Origin: Streptomyces sp. NRRL F-6131
GTDB taxonomy: Bacteria > Actinomycetota > Actinomycetes > Streptomycetales > Streptomycetaceae
DNA: 64,000 nucleotides
Direction: 5' to 3'
Assembly (NCBI GenBank): GCA_000719695.1
Contig: JOHN01000002.1
Location: 62,001 to 126,000, forward strand
Shown: piece after piece, positions 18,799 through 28,186 of the stretch
How the letters are laid out: each line of letters opens with the position of its first letter
How positions within the stretch are numbered: position 1 is the stretch's first letter
The notes under the pieces: model-generated
What the model saw: the letters and a program-made list of their open reading frames with translations, nothing else
Database searches by the model: none
What the model was told of the DNA's origin: nothing
Translations under genes and position numbers: made by a program

Positions 18799-20712
18799 AT
18801 GACCCAGGCGCAGGGTTCCACCGGCCGCCTCCTGGCCGGCCGCTACCGGCTGGACGCGGTGCTCGGGCGCGGTGGCATGGGCACCGTGTGGCGCGCCGAG
18901 GACGAGATGCTGGGCCGGACGGTCGCGGTCAAGGAACTGCGGATGAACGCCAGCGTGGACGAGGACGAGAAGCACCGGCTGATCGTCCGGACCCTGCGCG
19001 AGGCCAAGGCGACGGCCCGGATCCGGCACAACTCGGCGGTCACCGTCTTCGACGTGGTCGAGGAGGACGACCGGCCGTGGATCGTCATGGAGCTGGTCGA
19101 GTCCCGCTCGCTGGCGGACGTCATCCGGGAGGACGGCCCGCTGACGCCGGCCCGGGCGGCGGAGATCGCGCTGGACGTGCTCGGGGTGCTGAGCGCCGCG
19201 CACGCCCACGGCATCCTGCACCGGGACGTCAAGCCGTCCAACGTGCTGATCGGCGAGGCCGGCCGGGTGGTGCTCACCGACTTCGGCATCGCCAGCGTGG
19301 AGGGCGACTCCTCGGTGACCTCGACCGGCATGCTGGTCGGCGCGCCCTCGTACATATCCCCGGAGCGGGCCCAGGGGCAGAAGCCGGGACCGCCGGCCGA
19401 CCTGTGGTCGCTGGGCGGCACGCTGTACGCGATGGTCGAGGGCAGGCCGCCGTACGACAAGGGCTCGGCGCTGGCCACCCTGACGGCGGTCATGACGGAG
19501 GAGCTCACCGCGCCGGTGAACGCCGGGCCGCTGCGGCCGGTGATCGAGGGCCTGCTGGCCAAGGACCCGGCGGAGCGGCTGACCGCCCCGCAGACCAGGT
19601 CGATGCTCAAGCGGGTGGTGGCGGAGGCGACCGCGCGGGCCGAGTCCACCACCGAGCACGCGGTGCCGGTGGCGGGTGCGGGGACCGGCCAGGGCGGGAA
19701 GCCGCCGGTGGGCGGACTGCTCGGGACCGTCCGGGTGGGCAGCCGGGCCGAGGACGTCGGGAACGCGGAGACGCCGGTGACACCGGTCCCGCCGGCGACG
19801 GCCGCGACGGCGGAGGACACGCCGGCGGCGGGGCCCGCGGGCCCGGCGGAGCCGGAGGACGACGCGGTCCGGCCGGTCACCAGTGAGTGGACGCTGGGCG
19901 CGACCCAGGCGGCCGGGGCCGACCCGCGCACCGGCCGGCGGCGGCTGGCCGTGGCGACGGCGGTGGTGGTGCTGCTGCTGATCGCGGGCGTGGTGGCGCT
20001 GCTCCAGGCGTTCGGCGACTCCGACGGCGGCTCGGCGGAGGGCGCGCGGGGCACCGCGCCGGTGGTGGCGGCCACGGACGTCACGCCGGGCGGCGCCGCA
20101 CCGGTCACGGCCTCGGCCTCGGAGAGCACCGGCCCGGCGGGGACCGTCGAGCCGGCCCCGGCGCCCGCGCCCGCGACGACCGCCGCGCCGACGCCCACCC
20201 CGACGCCCACCCCCACCCCGACGCCGACTCCCACCCCGACGCCCACGCCGACCCCGAGCGGGGCCACCGTGCCGGCCGGGTTCCACGAGTACAAGGACCC
20301 GTCCGGCTTCTCGGTCGTGCTGCCCGACTGGCTGCAGCCGGCGGGCTCCGACGCCAACCGGCGCACCTTCAAGGGCGGCGGCAGCACCCTGCGGATCGAG
20401 TGGACGACCACGCCGGGGGCCAGCGCGGTCGCCGACTGGCAGGCCTCCGAGCCGGGGCTGCGCGGGCAGGTGAGCAACTACCAGCGGGTGCAGCTGCAGT
20501 CCGTCGCCTACCGGGAGTGGACCAACGCGGCCGACTGGGAGTGGACCAACGGCACCCCGCGGATGCACTCGCTGAACCGCGGCTTCGTCACCGGCTCCCC
20601 GGCCAAGTACGGCTACGCGATCTACTGGACGACGCCGGACGCGGACTGGGCCGCGGCGCAGAACGCGCAGGCCCGGCAGACCGCGTTCGACACCTTCCAG
20701 CCCGCGGGGTGA
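18799..20712 (+). CDS. Membrane Ser/Thr protein kinase with extracellular sensor-like domain
   Basis: A 637-residue protein. Kinase domain at about 12-275: glycine loop LGRGGMGTVW, VAVKEL lysine, LHRDVKPSNVLI catalytic loop, TDFGIASVEG and the P+1 APSYISPERAQG, all intact. A juxtamembrane Pro/Ala/Thr-rich linker leads to one TM helix (LAVATAVVVLLLIAGVVALLQAF, about 395-417). Outside is a long Thr-Pro repeat spacer (about 465-490), then a domain beginning AGFHEYKDPSGFSVVLP. There are no PASTA repeats. The C-terminal domain resembles that of the kinase at 22692, implying paralogues sensing related signals. Confidence 0.92.
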   Translation: MTQAQGSTGRLLAGRYRLDAVLGRGGMGTVWRAEDEMLGRTVAVKELRMNASVDEDEKHRLIVRTLREAKATARIRHNSAVTVFDVVEEDDRPWIVMELVESRSLADVIREDGPLTPARAAEIALDVLGVLSAAHAHGILHRDVKPSNVLIGEAGRVVLTDFGIASVEGDSSVTSTGMLVGAPSYISPERAQGQKPGPPADLWSLGGTLYAMVEGRPPYDKGSALATLTAVMTEELTAPVNAGPLRPVIEGLLAKDPAERLTAPQTRSMLKRVVAEATARAESTTEHAVPVAGAGTGQGGKPPVGGLLGTVRVGSRAEDVGNAETPVTPVPPATAATAEDTPAAGPAGPAEPEDDAVRPVTSEWTLGATQAAGADPRTGRRRLAVATAVVVLLLIAGVVALLQAFGDSDGGSAEGARGTAPVVAATDVTPGGAAPVTASASESTGPAGTVEPAPAPAPATTAAPTPTPTPTPTPTPTPTPTPTPTPSGATVPAGFHEYKDPSGFSVVLPDWLQPAGSDANRRTFKGGGSTLRIEWTTTPGASAVADWQASEPGLRGQVSNYQRVQLQSVAYREWTNAADWEWTNGTPRMHSLNRGFVTGSPAKYGYAIYWTTPDADWAAAQNAQARQTAFDTFQPAG

Positions 20713-20784
20713 TCCGCCGGCCCGGCGCTCCCGGCGCCCGGGGCGGGGGGCGACGGCCCGCCCGCTCCCGGGACGCCCGTCCGG

Positions 20785-21333
20785 TCAGCCGATGAGGCGC
20801 TGCTTGGCGCGGGCGAACTCCTCGTCGGTGAGGGCGCCGGCGGTGTGCAGGGCGGCCAGCCGCTCCAACTGGTCGAGCAGGTCGGCGCCGGTGGAGGCGG
20901 GCGCCGCGGGAGCGGCCGGGGCCGGGGCGTCCAGGGCCTTCCGGGAGGCCTCCCGGGCCAGCCGGGCGGCGGCCCGGAGCTGCTCGGCGAAGATCTCGGC
21001 CTTGACCACGTCCTCGAAGCGGTGCGAGCCGGTCAGCGCGACCACCAGCAGGACCTCGCCGTTGATCCTGGTCCTGGTCACGGTCGCGTCGGTGACCGCC
21101 GAGAGCGCAACCGGGACCGGGGGCTTGCCGTCCTTGAGGAAGAGCAGCCGGTGGGTCGTCAGGACCAGGACGCCTTTGCGGAAGTGGTCGGGATGGCGTC
21201 CCGCCGTGGAGGCGACCGGCTTCTCGTCGGGCGCGACGTTCGCCTCGACGGTGCGCAGGGCCGCGGCCCGGTTGTCGCTGTTGCTGTTGCCGGCCACGTC
21301 GAAGGCCGTGTCGATGAGATCGGTCCAGTCCAT
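20785..21333 (-). CDS. PH-like domain protein with C-terminal SHOCT motif
   Basis: A 182-residue cytoplasmic protein from ATG 21333. The central part (FRKGVLVLTTHRLLFLKDGKPP to TRINGEVLLVVALTGSHRFEDV) has the strand pattern of bacterial PH/GRAM-like domains. After an Ala/Pro linker the last 30 residues (LLDQLERLAALHTAGALTDEEFARAKQRLIG in outline) are a SHOCT helical hairpin, a short oligomerisation motif. It is on the opposite strand between two kinase-family genes; a signalling or membrane-associated adapter role is inferred. Confidence 0.8.
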   Translation of the reverse strand: MDWTDLIDTAFDVAGNSNSDNRAAALRTVEANVAPDEKPVASTAGRHPDHFRKGVLVLTTHRLLFLKDGKPPVPVALSAVTDATVTRTRINGEVLLVVALTGSHRFEDVVKAEIFAEQLRAAARLAREASRKALDAPAPAAPAAPASTGADLLDQLERLAALHTAGALTDEEFARAKQRLIG

Positions 21334-21412
21334 GGACCGAGGGTAATCCGGGGGACTCCGGCGGTGCCTCCCGCGGCCAACTAGGCTTGGCGACGAGCGG
21401 AGAGGAACACGC

Positions 21413-22519
21413 ATGCGAGCGGGCCCGGGTCAGGTGCTGGCGGGGCGTTACCGACTGACGGGCCGTCCCGAGGCACTGGGCGCGTTCGCCGTGGACGAGC
21501 GGAGCGGTGACGTCGTGCGGTTGCGCGCGCTGGAGCTGCCCGCCGTCCTGATCGGGGATCAGGAACCGGACGCCCCCGCGGCGGAGCCGGGGGAGCGGCT
21601 GGTGCGCAGGGTGGCGGCGGTGGGTGCCGCGGCGCCGCGGCACGCCCGACTGCTGCAGGGGGCGGGGGCGTTCGTCGAGGGCGATCTGCTGTGGACCGTC
21701 GAGGAGCGGCCGGCCGGGCAGTCGCTGGCCGCGCTGCTCGCGGCCGGGCCGGTGTCGGCGTACCGGGCGGCGGAGGTGGTGTCGGACCTCGCCGGGGCGC
21801 TGCGGGAGCTGCACGGGGCGGGTCTGGCGCACGGGAACGTGACGGCCGGTTCGGTGCTGGTCTGCGAGGACGGCGCGGCCCTGCTGGGCGGGCTGCTCCC
21901 CGGGGTGGCCGAGGAGGCGCTGGCGGAGGAGCTGGGCGGTCCGGGCGGGCGGCGGCGCTACGAGGTCCGGGCCGCGCTGGTCGGGCCGGTGGCCGAGCGC
22001 TGGCCGCTGGACGGCGGACCGGCCGGCGACTGCTGGGCGCTCGGGGTGCTGCTGCACCGGATGGCGACCGGCCGCGCGCCGTACCCGGAGAGCGGGGTGC
22101 CGGAGCTGGTGACGGCGGTGCGGGAGGGCCGGCGGGTCCCCTCGGAGGCGTGCGGTCCGCTGGGGCCCTTGGTGGAGCGGCTGGTGCAGCCCGATCCTGC
22201 GCTCCGGCCGACGGCGGCGGAGGTCCGGCTGGAGCTGGCGGCGCTGCTGGCGAGCGCGCCGGAGCCGGTGGACGGGCCCCGGGTGGCCGGTCCGCAGGGG
22301 GTGCCGGCACCCGGGTCGGCGGGGCCGGCCGGGCGGCGCCGGGCGAAGCGCGCGGGGCGGGTCGCGGAGCGGGCGCGGGCGGAGGCGGCGCGGGCGGAGG
22401 CCGCCGGGCCGGCCCGGCCGCCGCGGATCCCGCCGGCGCTGCTCGGTCCGCTGCTGGTCGGCGGGGTGTTCCTGTTGTTGGTCCTCGGCGTGGCGGCCGT
22501 GGTGCTGTTCGCAGGCTGA
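21413..22519 (+). CDS. Membrane-anchored protein-kinase-like protein (pseudokinase)
   Basis: A 368-residue protein. It follows the kinase fold (GQVLAGRYRLTG at the start, YRAAEVVSDLAGALRELHGAGLAHGN and DCWALGVLLHRMATGRAPYP), but key residues are lost. The glycine loop is absent, no VAVK lysine is seen, HRDxKxxN reads HGNVTAGS, and DFG reads LGG. It should not phosphorylate. A basic Ala-rich stretch (GRRRAKRAGRVAERARAEAARAEA in outline, about 300-325) precedes a C-terminal TM helix (LLVGGVFLLLVLGVAAVVLF). It lies between two active kinases of the same subfamily. Confidence 0.85.
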   Translation: MRAGPGQVLAGRYRLTGRPEALGAFAVDERSGDVVRLRALELPAVLIGDQEPDAPAAEPGERLVRRVAAVGAAAPRHARLLQGAGAFVEGDLLWTVEERPAGQSLAALLAAGPVSAYRAAEVVSDLAGALRELHGAGLAHGNVTAGSVLVCEDGAALLGGLLPGVAEEALAEELGGPGGRRRYEVRAALVGPVAERWPLDGGPAGDCWALGVLLHRMATGRAPYPESGVPELVTAVREGRRVPSEACGPLGPLVERLVQPDPALRPTAAEVRLELAALLASAPEPVDGPRVAGPQGVPAPGSAGPAGRRRAKRAGRVAERARAEAARAEAAGPARPPRIPPALLGPLLVGGVFLLLVLGVAAVVLFAG

Positions 22520-22616
22520 CGGGGCCGGTGGCAGCATGGTCACCGGGACGGCGGGTGGGGGAGATTACCGGGGTGCGCCGGGGGCGCCTAATGTGTCCGT
22601 GGAATCTGTTCGATTC

Positions 22617-22644
22617 AGTGGTCTGCACCGAGTGGTCTGCACCG
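22617..22644 (+). repeat. Tandem 14-bp duplication upstream of kinase gene
   Basis: AGTGGTCTGCACCG occurs twice head to tail (22617-22630 and 22631-22644), about 50 bp before the kinase start. It could be a paired regulator site or a replication slip. Confidence 0.6.
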
Positions 22645-22691
22645 GGCCCTCCGTCGTGTGACGGCAGGTGGATGAGGGGGAGCGGTCGCGG

Positions 22692-24452
22692 ATGGGCGTG
22701 CAGGACCGGCCGGGGTCGGCCGAGGGGGAGCGGCTGCTGGCCGGCCGCTACGAGCTGGGCGACCGGCTCGGCCGGGGCGGGATGGGCACGGTCTGGCGGG
22801 CCCGGGACCGGATGCTGGACCGTGAGGTCGCGGTCAAGGAGCTGACCGTCAGCCACCTCCCCGAGGAGGACGTGGAGATCCTGCACGCCCGGATGAAGCG
22901 GGAGGCCGCCGCGGCCGCCCGGATCAAGCACCCCGGCGTGATCACCGTGCACGACGTGCTGGAGCAGGACGGCCGGCCGTGGATCGTCATGGAGCTGGTC
23001 GACGGCCGCTCGTTGGCCGATGTGATCAGCCAGGACGGCACGCTGCCGCCGCGCGCCGCCGCCGAGGTGGGCGGCCAGGTGCTGGCCGCGCTGCACCGGG
23101 GCCACCAACTCGGGGTGCTGCACCGGGACGTGAAGCCGGCCAATGTGCTGCTGGAGCACGGGACCGGGCGGGCGGTGCTGCTGGACTTCGGCATCGCCAC
23201 GTACGAGGGCTCGGCCGAGCTGACCCGACCGGGCGACCTGGTCGGTTCGCCGGACTACCTGGCGCCGGAGCGCGCGCAGGGCGAGCGGCCGGGCCCGGCC
23301 TCCGACCTGTGGGGCCTCGGGGCGACGCTGTACGCCGCGGTGGAGGGCGACTCGCCGTTCCGCCGCACCTCGCCGCTGACCACGCTGGCCGCGGTGGTCG
23401 GCGATCCGCTGCCGGAGCCGCGCCGGGCCGGTCCGCTGGGGCCGGTGCTGGCCGCGCTGATGGCCAAGGACCCGGCCGACCGGCCGAGCGCGGACGAGGC
23501 GGCCCGGATGCTGGCCGAGGTCCGGGCCGGCCACACCGTCGGGCTCAAGCCGGTCACGCCGGTGCGGATGCCGACCCAGTCGGTGCCGGTGGTGGACCGG
23601 GCGGGCGAGCCGGACGGCTCGGCCGGGTCGGAGGCCGGCACGGACGCCGCGGGTGCGGAGGCCGTCACGGTGCCGGGCCCCGAGGTGGCGCCGGACCGGG
23701 CACCGGAGACCACGGCGGGGTCCGCCGGGACCGTTCCCACGGGGGAGGGCCTCGAAGGGGCGCCCACCGCACCGGTCGCGCCGGTGCCGTACACCGACGC
23801 GCCCGCGCGCGGGCCGGCCAGGCGCCGGGTGGTGCTGCGGGTGCTCGCGCTCGTGGTGGTCGTGGCGGTGCTGGCCGCCGCGGCGCTCTACCTGGTCCGG
23901 CGCGACCGCGCGACCGCGACCCCGGACGAGCCGGTCCGGCCCTCCCCGACCCAGGTCGAGCCGCAGCCCACCGGCTCCGGCGACGGCACGCCCGCGCCGG
24001 CCGGCTACCACTGGGTGGACGATCCGGCGGGCTTCCGCTTCCCGCTGCCCGCGACCACCCCGGTCTGGCAGCGCAGCAGCACGCCCGACAACCAGATCTA
24101 CTACAGCCCCGACAACCGGGCGCACTACCTGCAGTTCGCGGTCACCGTGGGCCAGTCCGTCAGGCCGCTGGAGCACATGCGGCAGATGGAGGTCAGCGTC
24201 TCCAAGTCGCTGAAGGAGTACAAGCAGCACAAGCTGACCGGCGTCGCGGTGAACGGCCACGAGGCGGCCGTCTGGGAGTTCAGCTACTCGGCGAAGGAGG
24301 GCGGTCGCCGGCGGGCGATCGAGGCCGAGTTCATCGACGAGGACGGCACCAGCTACGCGATCTACTCGTCCAGCCCGGAGCGCGGCAACGAGTGGAACGA
24401 GGCCGAGCAGCGGTTCAACGCGGTGCTCCACTACTTCACCCCGACCCGCTGA
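22692..24452 (+). CDS. Membrane Ser/Thr protein kinase, paralogue of the kinase at 18.8 kb
   Basis: 586 residues from ATG 22692; GTG 22668 is an alternative start. The kinase domain is complete: LGRGGMGTVW, VAVKEL, LHRDVKPANVLL, LDFGIATY and SPDYLAPERAQG. An acidic Ala/Pro-rich linker leads to a TM helix (VVLRVLALVVVVAVLAAAALYLV, about 378-400). The outer domain starts AGYHWVDDPAGFRFPLP, matching the start of the outer domain in the first kinase (AGFHEYKDPSGFSVVLP). It has no PASTA repeats. Probably a receptor kinase of the same signal family. Confidence 0.92.
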   Translation: MGVQDRPGSAEGERLLAGRYELGDRLGRGGMGTVWRARDRMLDREVAVKELTVSHLPEEDVEILHARMKREAAAAARIKHPGVITVHDVLEQDGRPWIVMELVDGRSLADVISQDGTLPPRAAAEVGGQVLAALHRGHQLGVLHRDVKPANVLLEHGTGRAVLLDFGIATYEGSAELTRPGDLVGSPDYLAPERAQGERPGPASDLWGLGATLYAAVEGDSPFRRTSPLTTLAAVVGDPLPEPRRAGPLGPVLAALMAKDPADRPSADEAARMLAEVRAGHTVGLKPVTPVRMPTQSVPVVDRAGEPDGSAGSEAGTDAAGAEAVTVPGPEVAPDRAPETTAGSAGTVPTGEGLEGAPTAPVAPVPYTDAPARGPARRRVVLRVLALVVVVAVLAAAALYLVRRDRATATPDEPVRPSPTQVEPQPTGSGDGTPAPAGYHWVDDPAGFRFPLPATTPVWQRSSTPDNQIYYSPDNRAHYLQFAVTVGQSVRPLEHMRQMEVSVSKSLKEYKQHKLTGVAVNGHEAAVWEFSYSAKEGGRRRAIEAEFIDEDGTSYAIYSSSPERGNEWNEAEQRFNAVLHYFTPTR

Positions 24453-24520
24453 CCCGACGGGGCGCCGCCGGCCGACCGTTTTCTTGTTACCGACGGGTAC
24501 CGAACCGGGCGCCGAGCGCC

Positions 24521-24526
24521 TAGGCT
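24521..24526 (+). promoter_or_regulatory. Probable -10 element of a leaderless gabD transcript
   Basis: TAGGCT sits seven bases before the ATG at 24534, and no Shine-Dalgarno intervenes. TAGGCT is a common Streptomyces -10 form. The -35 is not clear. Confidence 0.4.
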
Positions 24527-24533
24527 GCGCCCT

Positions 24534-26177
24534 ATGTCGGACCTCACAGCAGCTGCCAAGGCCACCGATCCCACCGGCCCCGGCGCGCCGGGACGCAACC
24601 CCGCCGCGCCCGGCGGCGGCCGCACCGTCGCCTCGGCCGTGCCCCCGTCCCTCGTCGACCGCCTCGCCGCCGGGGTCACCGCGACCGGCGAGCCCAGCGT
24701 GGTGGAGACGGTCGCCCCGCTGACCGGCGAACGGCTGGCCGGTCTGCCGCAGTCCACCCCCGCGGACGTCGAGGTCGCCTACGAGCTGGCCCGCCGCGCC
24801 CAGCCGGCCTGGGCCGCGCTGCCGGTCCGCCGGCGCGCCGCCGTCCTGCTGCGCTTCCACGACCTGCTGGTCAAGCGCCAGGACGAGGTGCTCGACCTCA
24901 TCCAGGCCGAGACCGGCAAGGCCCGGCTGCACGCCTTCGAAGAGGTCCTCGCCGTCGCGATCGCGGCCCGCCACTACGGCCGCGCCGCGCACGGCTACCT
25001 GCGCGACAAGCGGCACCTCGGCGCGGTGCCGCTGTTCACCCAGGCGGTCGAGGCCCGCCGCCCCAAGGGCGTGATCGGCCACATCTCGCCGTGGAACTAC
25101 CCGCTGGAGCTGTCGGTCGGCGACGCCCTGCCGGCCTTCGTGGCGGGCAACGCGGTGGTCAACAAGCCGGACACGCAGACCGCGCTGACCGCGCTCTGGG
25201 CCCGCGAGCTGCTGATCGAGGCCGGACTGCCCGCCGACCTCTGGCAGATCGTGATCGGCGACGGCCCGGTGATCGGCCCGGCCGTGGTCGAGCACGCCGA
25301 CTACGTCGCGTTCACCGGCTCCACCCGGACCGGCCGCGACGTCGCCCGGCGGGCCGCCGAGCGGCTGGTCGGCGCCTCGCTCGAACTCGGCGGCAAGAAC
25401 GCGCTGCTGGTGCTGGCCGACGCGGACCTAGACAAGGCCGCCGAGGGCGCCGTCCGGGCCTGCTTCTCCTCCGCCGGCCAGCTCTGCATCTCGATCGAGC
25501 GGCTGCTGGTGCACCGCTCGGTGGCCGACGAGTTCCTCGCGAAGTTCGCCGCCCGCACCCGCGCGCTGCGGCTCGGCGGCGGCCTCGCGTACGGGGCCGA
25601 CATGGGCTCGCTGGTCTCCGGCCGGCAGCTGGAGACCACCACCCGGCACGTGGAGGAGGCGGTCAAGGCGGGGGCCACCGTGCTGGCCGGTGGCCAGGCC
25701 CGACCGGACCTCGGCCCGTTCTTCCACGAGCCGACCGTCCTGGAGGGCGTCACCCCGGACATGGCGGTCTGCGGCGAGGAGACCTTCGGCCCGGTGGTCT
25801 CCGTCTACCGCTTCGACACCGAGGACGAGGCGGTCGCCGCCGCCAACTCCACCCCGTACGGGCTCAACTCCAGCGTCTGGACCCGGGACGTGCGGCGCGG
25901 GCGGGCGATCGCGGCCCGGCTGCGCACCGGCACGGTCAACGTCAACGAGGCGTACGGCGCGGCCTACGGTTCGGCCGCCTCGCCGATGGGCGGCATGGGC
26001 GAGTCCGGACTCGGCCGGCGGCACGGCGCCGAGGGCATCCTGCGGTTCACCGAGGCGCAGACGATCGCGAGCCAGCGGCTGGTGCCGCTCGCCCCGGCGT
26101 TCGGCCAGGACGACCGGCAGTACGCGGCGATGATGACCGCCGGGCTGCGGATGCTGAAGGCGCTGCGGGTCAAGTAG
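24534..26177 (+). CDS. gabD2: Succinate-semialdehyde dehydrogenase (NADP+-type aldehyde dehydrogenase)
   Basis: A 547-residue aldehyde dehydrogenase that oxidises succinate semialdehyde to succinate. The Glu motif LELGGKNALLVL, the catalytic Cys318 in SSAGQLCISIERL, the cofactor segment FTGSTRTGRDVARRAAER and the GLNSSVWTRD loop are intact. The first about 40 residues are a poorly conserved Ala/Pro-rich extension. It groups with the actinobacterial GabD2-type enzymes rather than the longer mycobacterial fusion forms. It lies 57 bp upstream of a GMC oxidoreductase on the same strand. Confidence 0.88.
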   Translation: MSDLTAAAKATDPTGPGAPGRNPAAPGGGRTVASAVPPSLVDRLAAGVTATGEPSVVETVAPLTGERLAGLPQSTPADVEVAYELARRAQPAWAALPVRRRAAVLLRFHDLLVKRQDEVLDLIQAETGKARLHAFEEVLAVAIAARHYGRAAHGYLRDKRHLGAVPLFTQAVEARRPKGVIGHISPWNYPLELSVGDALPAFVAGNAVVNKPDTQTALTALWARELLIEAGLPADLWQIVIGDGPVIGPAVVEHADYVAFTGSTRTGRDVARRAAERLVGASLELGGKNALLVLADADLDKAAEGAVRACFSSAGQLCISIERLLVHRSVADEFLAKFAARTRALRLGGGLAYGADMGSLVSGRQLETTTRHVEEAVKAGATVLAGGQARPDLGPFFHEPTVLEGVTPDMAVCGEETFGPVVSVYRFDTEDEAVAAANSTPYGLNSSVWTRDVRRGRAIAARLRTGTVNVNEAYGAAYGSAASPMGGMGESGLGRRHGAEGILRFTEAQTIASQRLVPLAPAFGQDDRQYAAMMTAGLRMLKALRVK

Positions 26178-26234
26178 CCGGGCCCGCCGACCGGTCCCCC
26201 TTTTCGTGCACGACGTCCGAAGGAGCAGTGGCAG

Positions 26235-28025
26235 ATGGTGGGTTCGGCTGACGGCCGGGAGTTCGACTACGACGTGGTCGTGGTCGGCTCCGGCTTCGGC
26301 GGTTCGGTCTCGGCGCTGCGGCTGACCGAGAAGGGGTACCGGGTCGCCGTCCTGGAGGCCGGGCGCCGCTTCGACCGCGACGAACTGCCCAAGAACTCCT
26401 GGGACGTCGCCAACTACCTGTGGGCGCCGAAGCTCGGCCTGTACGGCATCCAGCGGATCCACCTGCTGGCCAATGTGATGATCCTGGCCGGCGCCGGGGT
26501 GGGCGGCGGGTCGCTGAACTACGCCAACACCCTGTACGTGCCGCCGAAGGCGTTCTTCGAGGACCGCCAGTGGCGGCACATCACGGACTGGCAGGAGGAG
26601 CTGGCGCCGTTCTACGACCAGGCGCGGCGGATGCTCGGGGTGCGGCTCAACCCGACCGTCACCCCCTCGGACGTCCACCTGCGGGCCGCCGCCGAGCGGA
26701 TGGGTGTCGGCGACACCTTCCACATGGCGCCGGTCGGGGTGTTCTTCGGCGACGGCAAGGACGCCGACGGGACGGCGAAGGCGGCGCCCGGCGACGAGGT
26801 GGCGGACCCGTACTTCGGCGGCGCCGGACCGTCCCGCCGGGCCTGCGTCGAGTGCGGTGAGTGCATGACCGGCTGCCGCCACGGGGCCAAGAACATGCTC
26901 ACCGAGAACTACCTGCACCTGGCCGAGCGGGGCGGCGCCGAGATCCACCCGCTCACCACGGTGGCCCGGATCCGGGAGTGGGGCGAGGGCTTCGCGGTGG
27001 ACGTCCGGCGCACCGACGCCCGGTCCACCACCGACCGGGTCAAGGCCGGGGCGCGGACGATCACCGCCGCCCGGGTGGTGGTCGCGGCCGGCACCTACGG
27101 CACCCAGAGCCTGCTGCACCGGATGCGGGCGGCCGGCCACCTGCCCCGGATCTCCGCCAAGCTCGGCGAGCTGACCCGGACCAACTCCGAGGCGCTGGTC
27201 GGCGCGCAGACCACCGACCGGCGGTACGGCGCCCGCGCGGACTTCACCAAGGGCGTGGCGATCACCTCCTCGATCCACCCGGACGAGAACACCCACATCG
27301 AGCCGGTCCGCTACGGCAAGGGCTCCAACGCGATGGGCGCGCTCTCGATCGCCCAGGTGCGGGGCGGCGGGCGGCTGCCGCGCTGGCTGCGCTACCTCGG
27401 CAACTCGGTCAAGCACCCGGTGACCTTCGGCCGGTCGATGAACCAGTACCGGTGGTCGGAGAAGACGATCATCGGCCTGGTGATGCAGTCGCTGGACAAC
27501 TCGATCACCGTCTCCCTGAAGGAGAAGGGCCTCGGCAAGGGCACGCTGACCTCCCGGCAGGGCCACGGCGCACCCAACCCCACCTGGATCCCGGCCGCCG
27601 AGCAGGGCGCCCAGGTGCTCGCCGACGAGATCAACGGCTTCGCCGGCAGCAGCGTCGGCGAGATCTTCGACATCCCGATGACCGCGCACTTCCTCGGCGG
27701 CTGCCCGATCGGCGACTCCCCGGAGACCGGCGTCGTCGACCCGTACCACCGGCTCCACGGGCACCCCGGAATCAGCGTGGTCGACGGTGCGGCGGTCTCC
27801 GCCAACCTCGGCGTCAACCCCTCGCTGACCATCACGGCGCAGGCCGAGCGGGCCATGTCGATGTGGCCGAACAAGGGCGAGGAGGACACCCGGCCGGCCC
27901 CCGGCGAGGACTACCGCCGGGTCGCCCCGGTCGCGCCGGTGGCCCCGGCGGTGCCGGAGGACGCGTTCGGCGCGCTGCGGCTGCCGTTGCTGGCGGTGCC
28001 GGAGGTGCCGAAGAAGCAGGACTGA
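26235..28025 (+). CDS. GMC-family FAD oxidoreductase (cholesterol-oxidase-like)
   Basis: A 596-residue flavoprotein. The Rossmann FAD motif is VVVGSGFGGSVSALRLTEKGYRVAVLEAGRRF, GAGVGGGSLNYANT binds FAD, and the C-terminal GHPGISVVDGAAVSANLGVNPSLTITAQAERA is the GMC_oxred end. It has no signal peptide, unlike secreted cholesterol oxidases, and resembles mycobacterial ChoD-type proteins. It contains four cysteines in a C-x2-C-x2-C-x3-C pattern at 204, 207, 210 and 214. A Shine-Dalgarno (GAAGGAGCAG) precedes ATG 26235. It may be cotranscribed with gabD2. Confidence 0.88.
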   Translation: MVGSADGREFDYDVVVVGSGFGGSVSALRLTEKGYRVAVLEAGRRFDRDELPKNSWDVANYLWAPKLGLYGIQRIHLLANVMILAGAGVGGGSLNYANTLYVPPKAFFEDRQWRHITDWQEELAPFYDQARRMLGVRLNPTVTPSDVHLRAAAERMGVGDTFHMAPVGVFFGDGKDADGTAKAAPGDEVADPYFGGAGPSRRACVECGECMTGCRHGAKNMLTENYLHLAERGGAEIHPLTTVARIREWGEGFAVDVRRTDARSTTDRVKAGARTITAARVVVAAGTYGTQSLLHRMRAAGHLPRISAKLGELTRTNSEALVGAQTTDRRYGARADFTKGVAITSSIHPDENTHIEPVRYGKGSNAMGALSIAQVRGGGRLPRWLRYLGNSVKHPVTFGRSMNQYRWSEKTIIGLVMQSLDNSITVSLKEKGLGKGTLTSRQGHGAPNPTWIPAAEQGAQVLADEINGFAGSSVGEIFDIPMTAHFLGGCPIGDSPETGVVDPYHRLHGHPGISVVDGAAVSANLGVNPSLTITAQAERAMSMWPNKGEEDTRPAPGEDYRRVAPVAPVAPAVPEDAFGALRLPLLAVPEVPKKQD

Positions 28026-28186
28026 ATCCGGCCGGGACGCGCCGCGGTCCGGCGGCGCGTCCCGTTCCGGGGCCCGGGCCCGTCCCGGCGGGGCGTGACC
28101 GGTTGACAGCCGTCCGTGCCCGATGAAAGAAAGGGCGCCCTGGGGGGACCAGGAGATCGTTCGTTCGGACGGGGGGAACGCGGCCC

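Noticed and set aside
20180..20262. Thr-Pro codon repeat in the first kinase as a separate repeat element
   Set aside because: It is an in-frame linker of the protein (Thr-Pro spacer); it is covered in the gene entry.
21381..25295. 1304-codon minus-strand frame across the kinases
   Set aside because: Antisense to intact kinase genes; composition is low in complexity and it has no domain.
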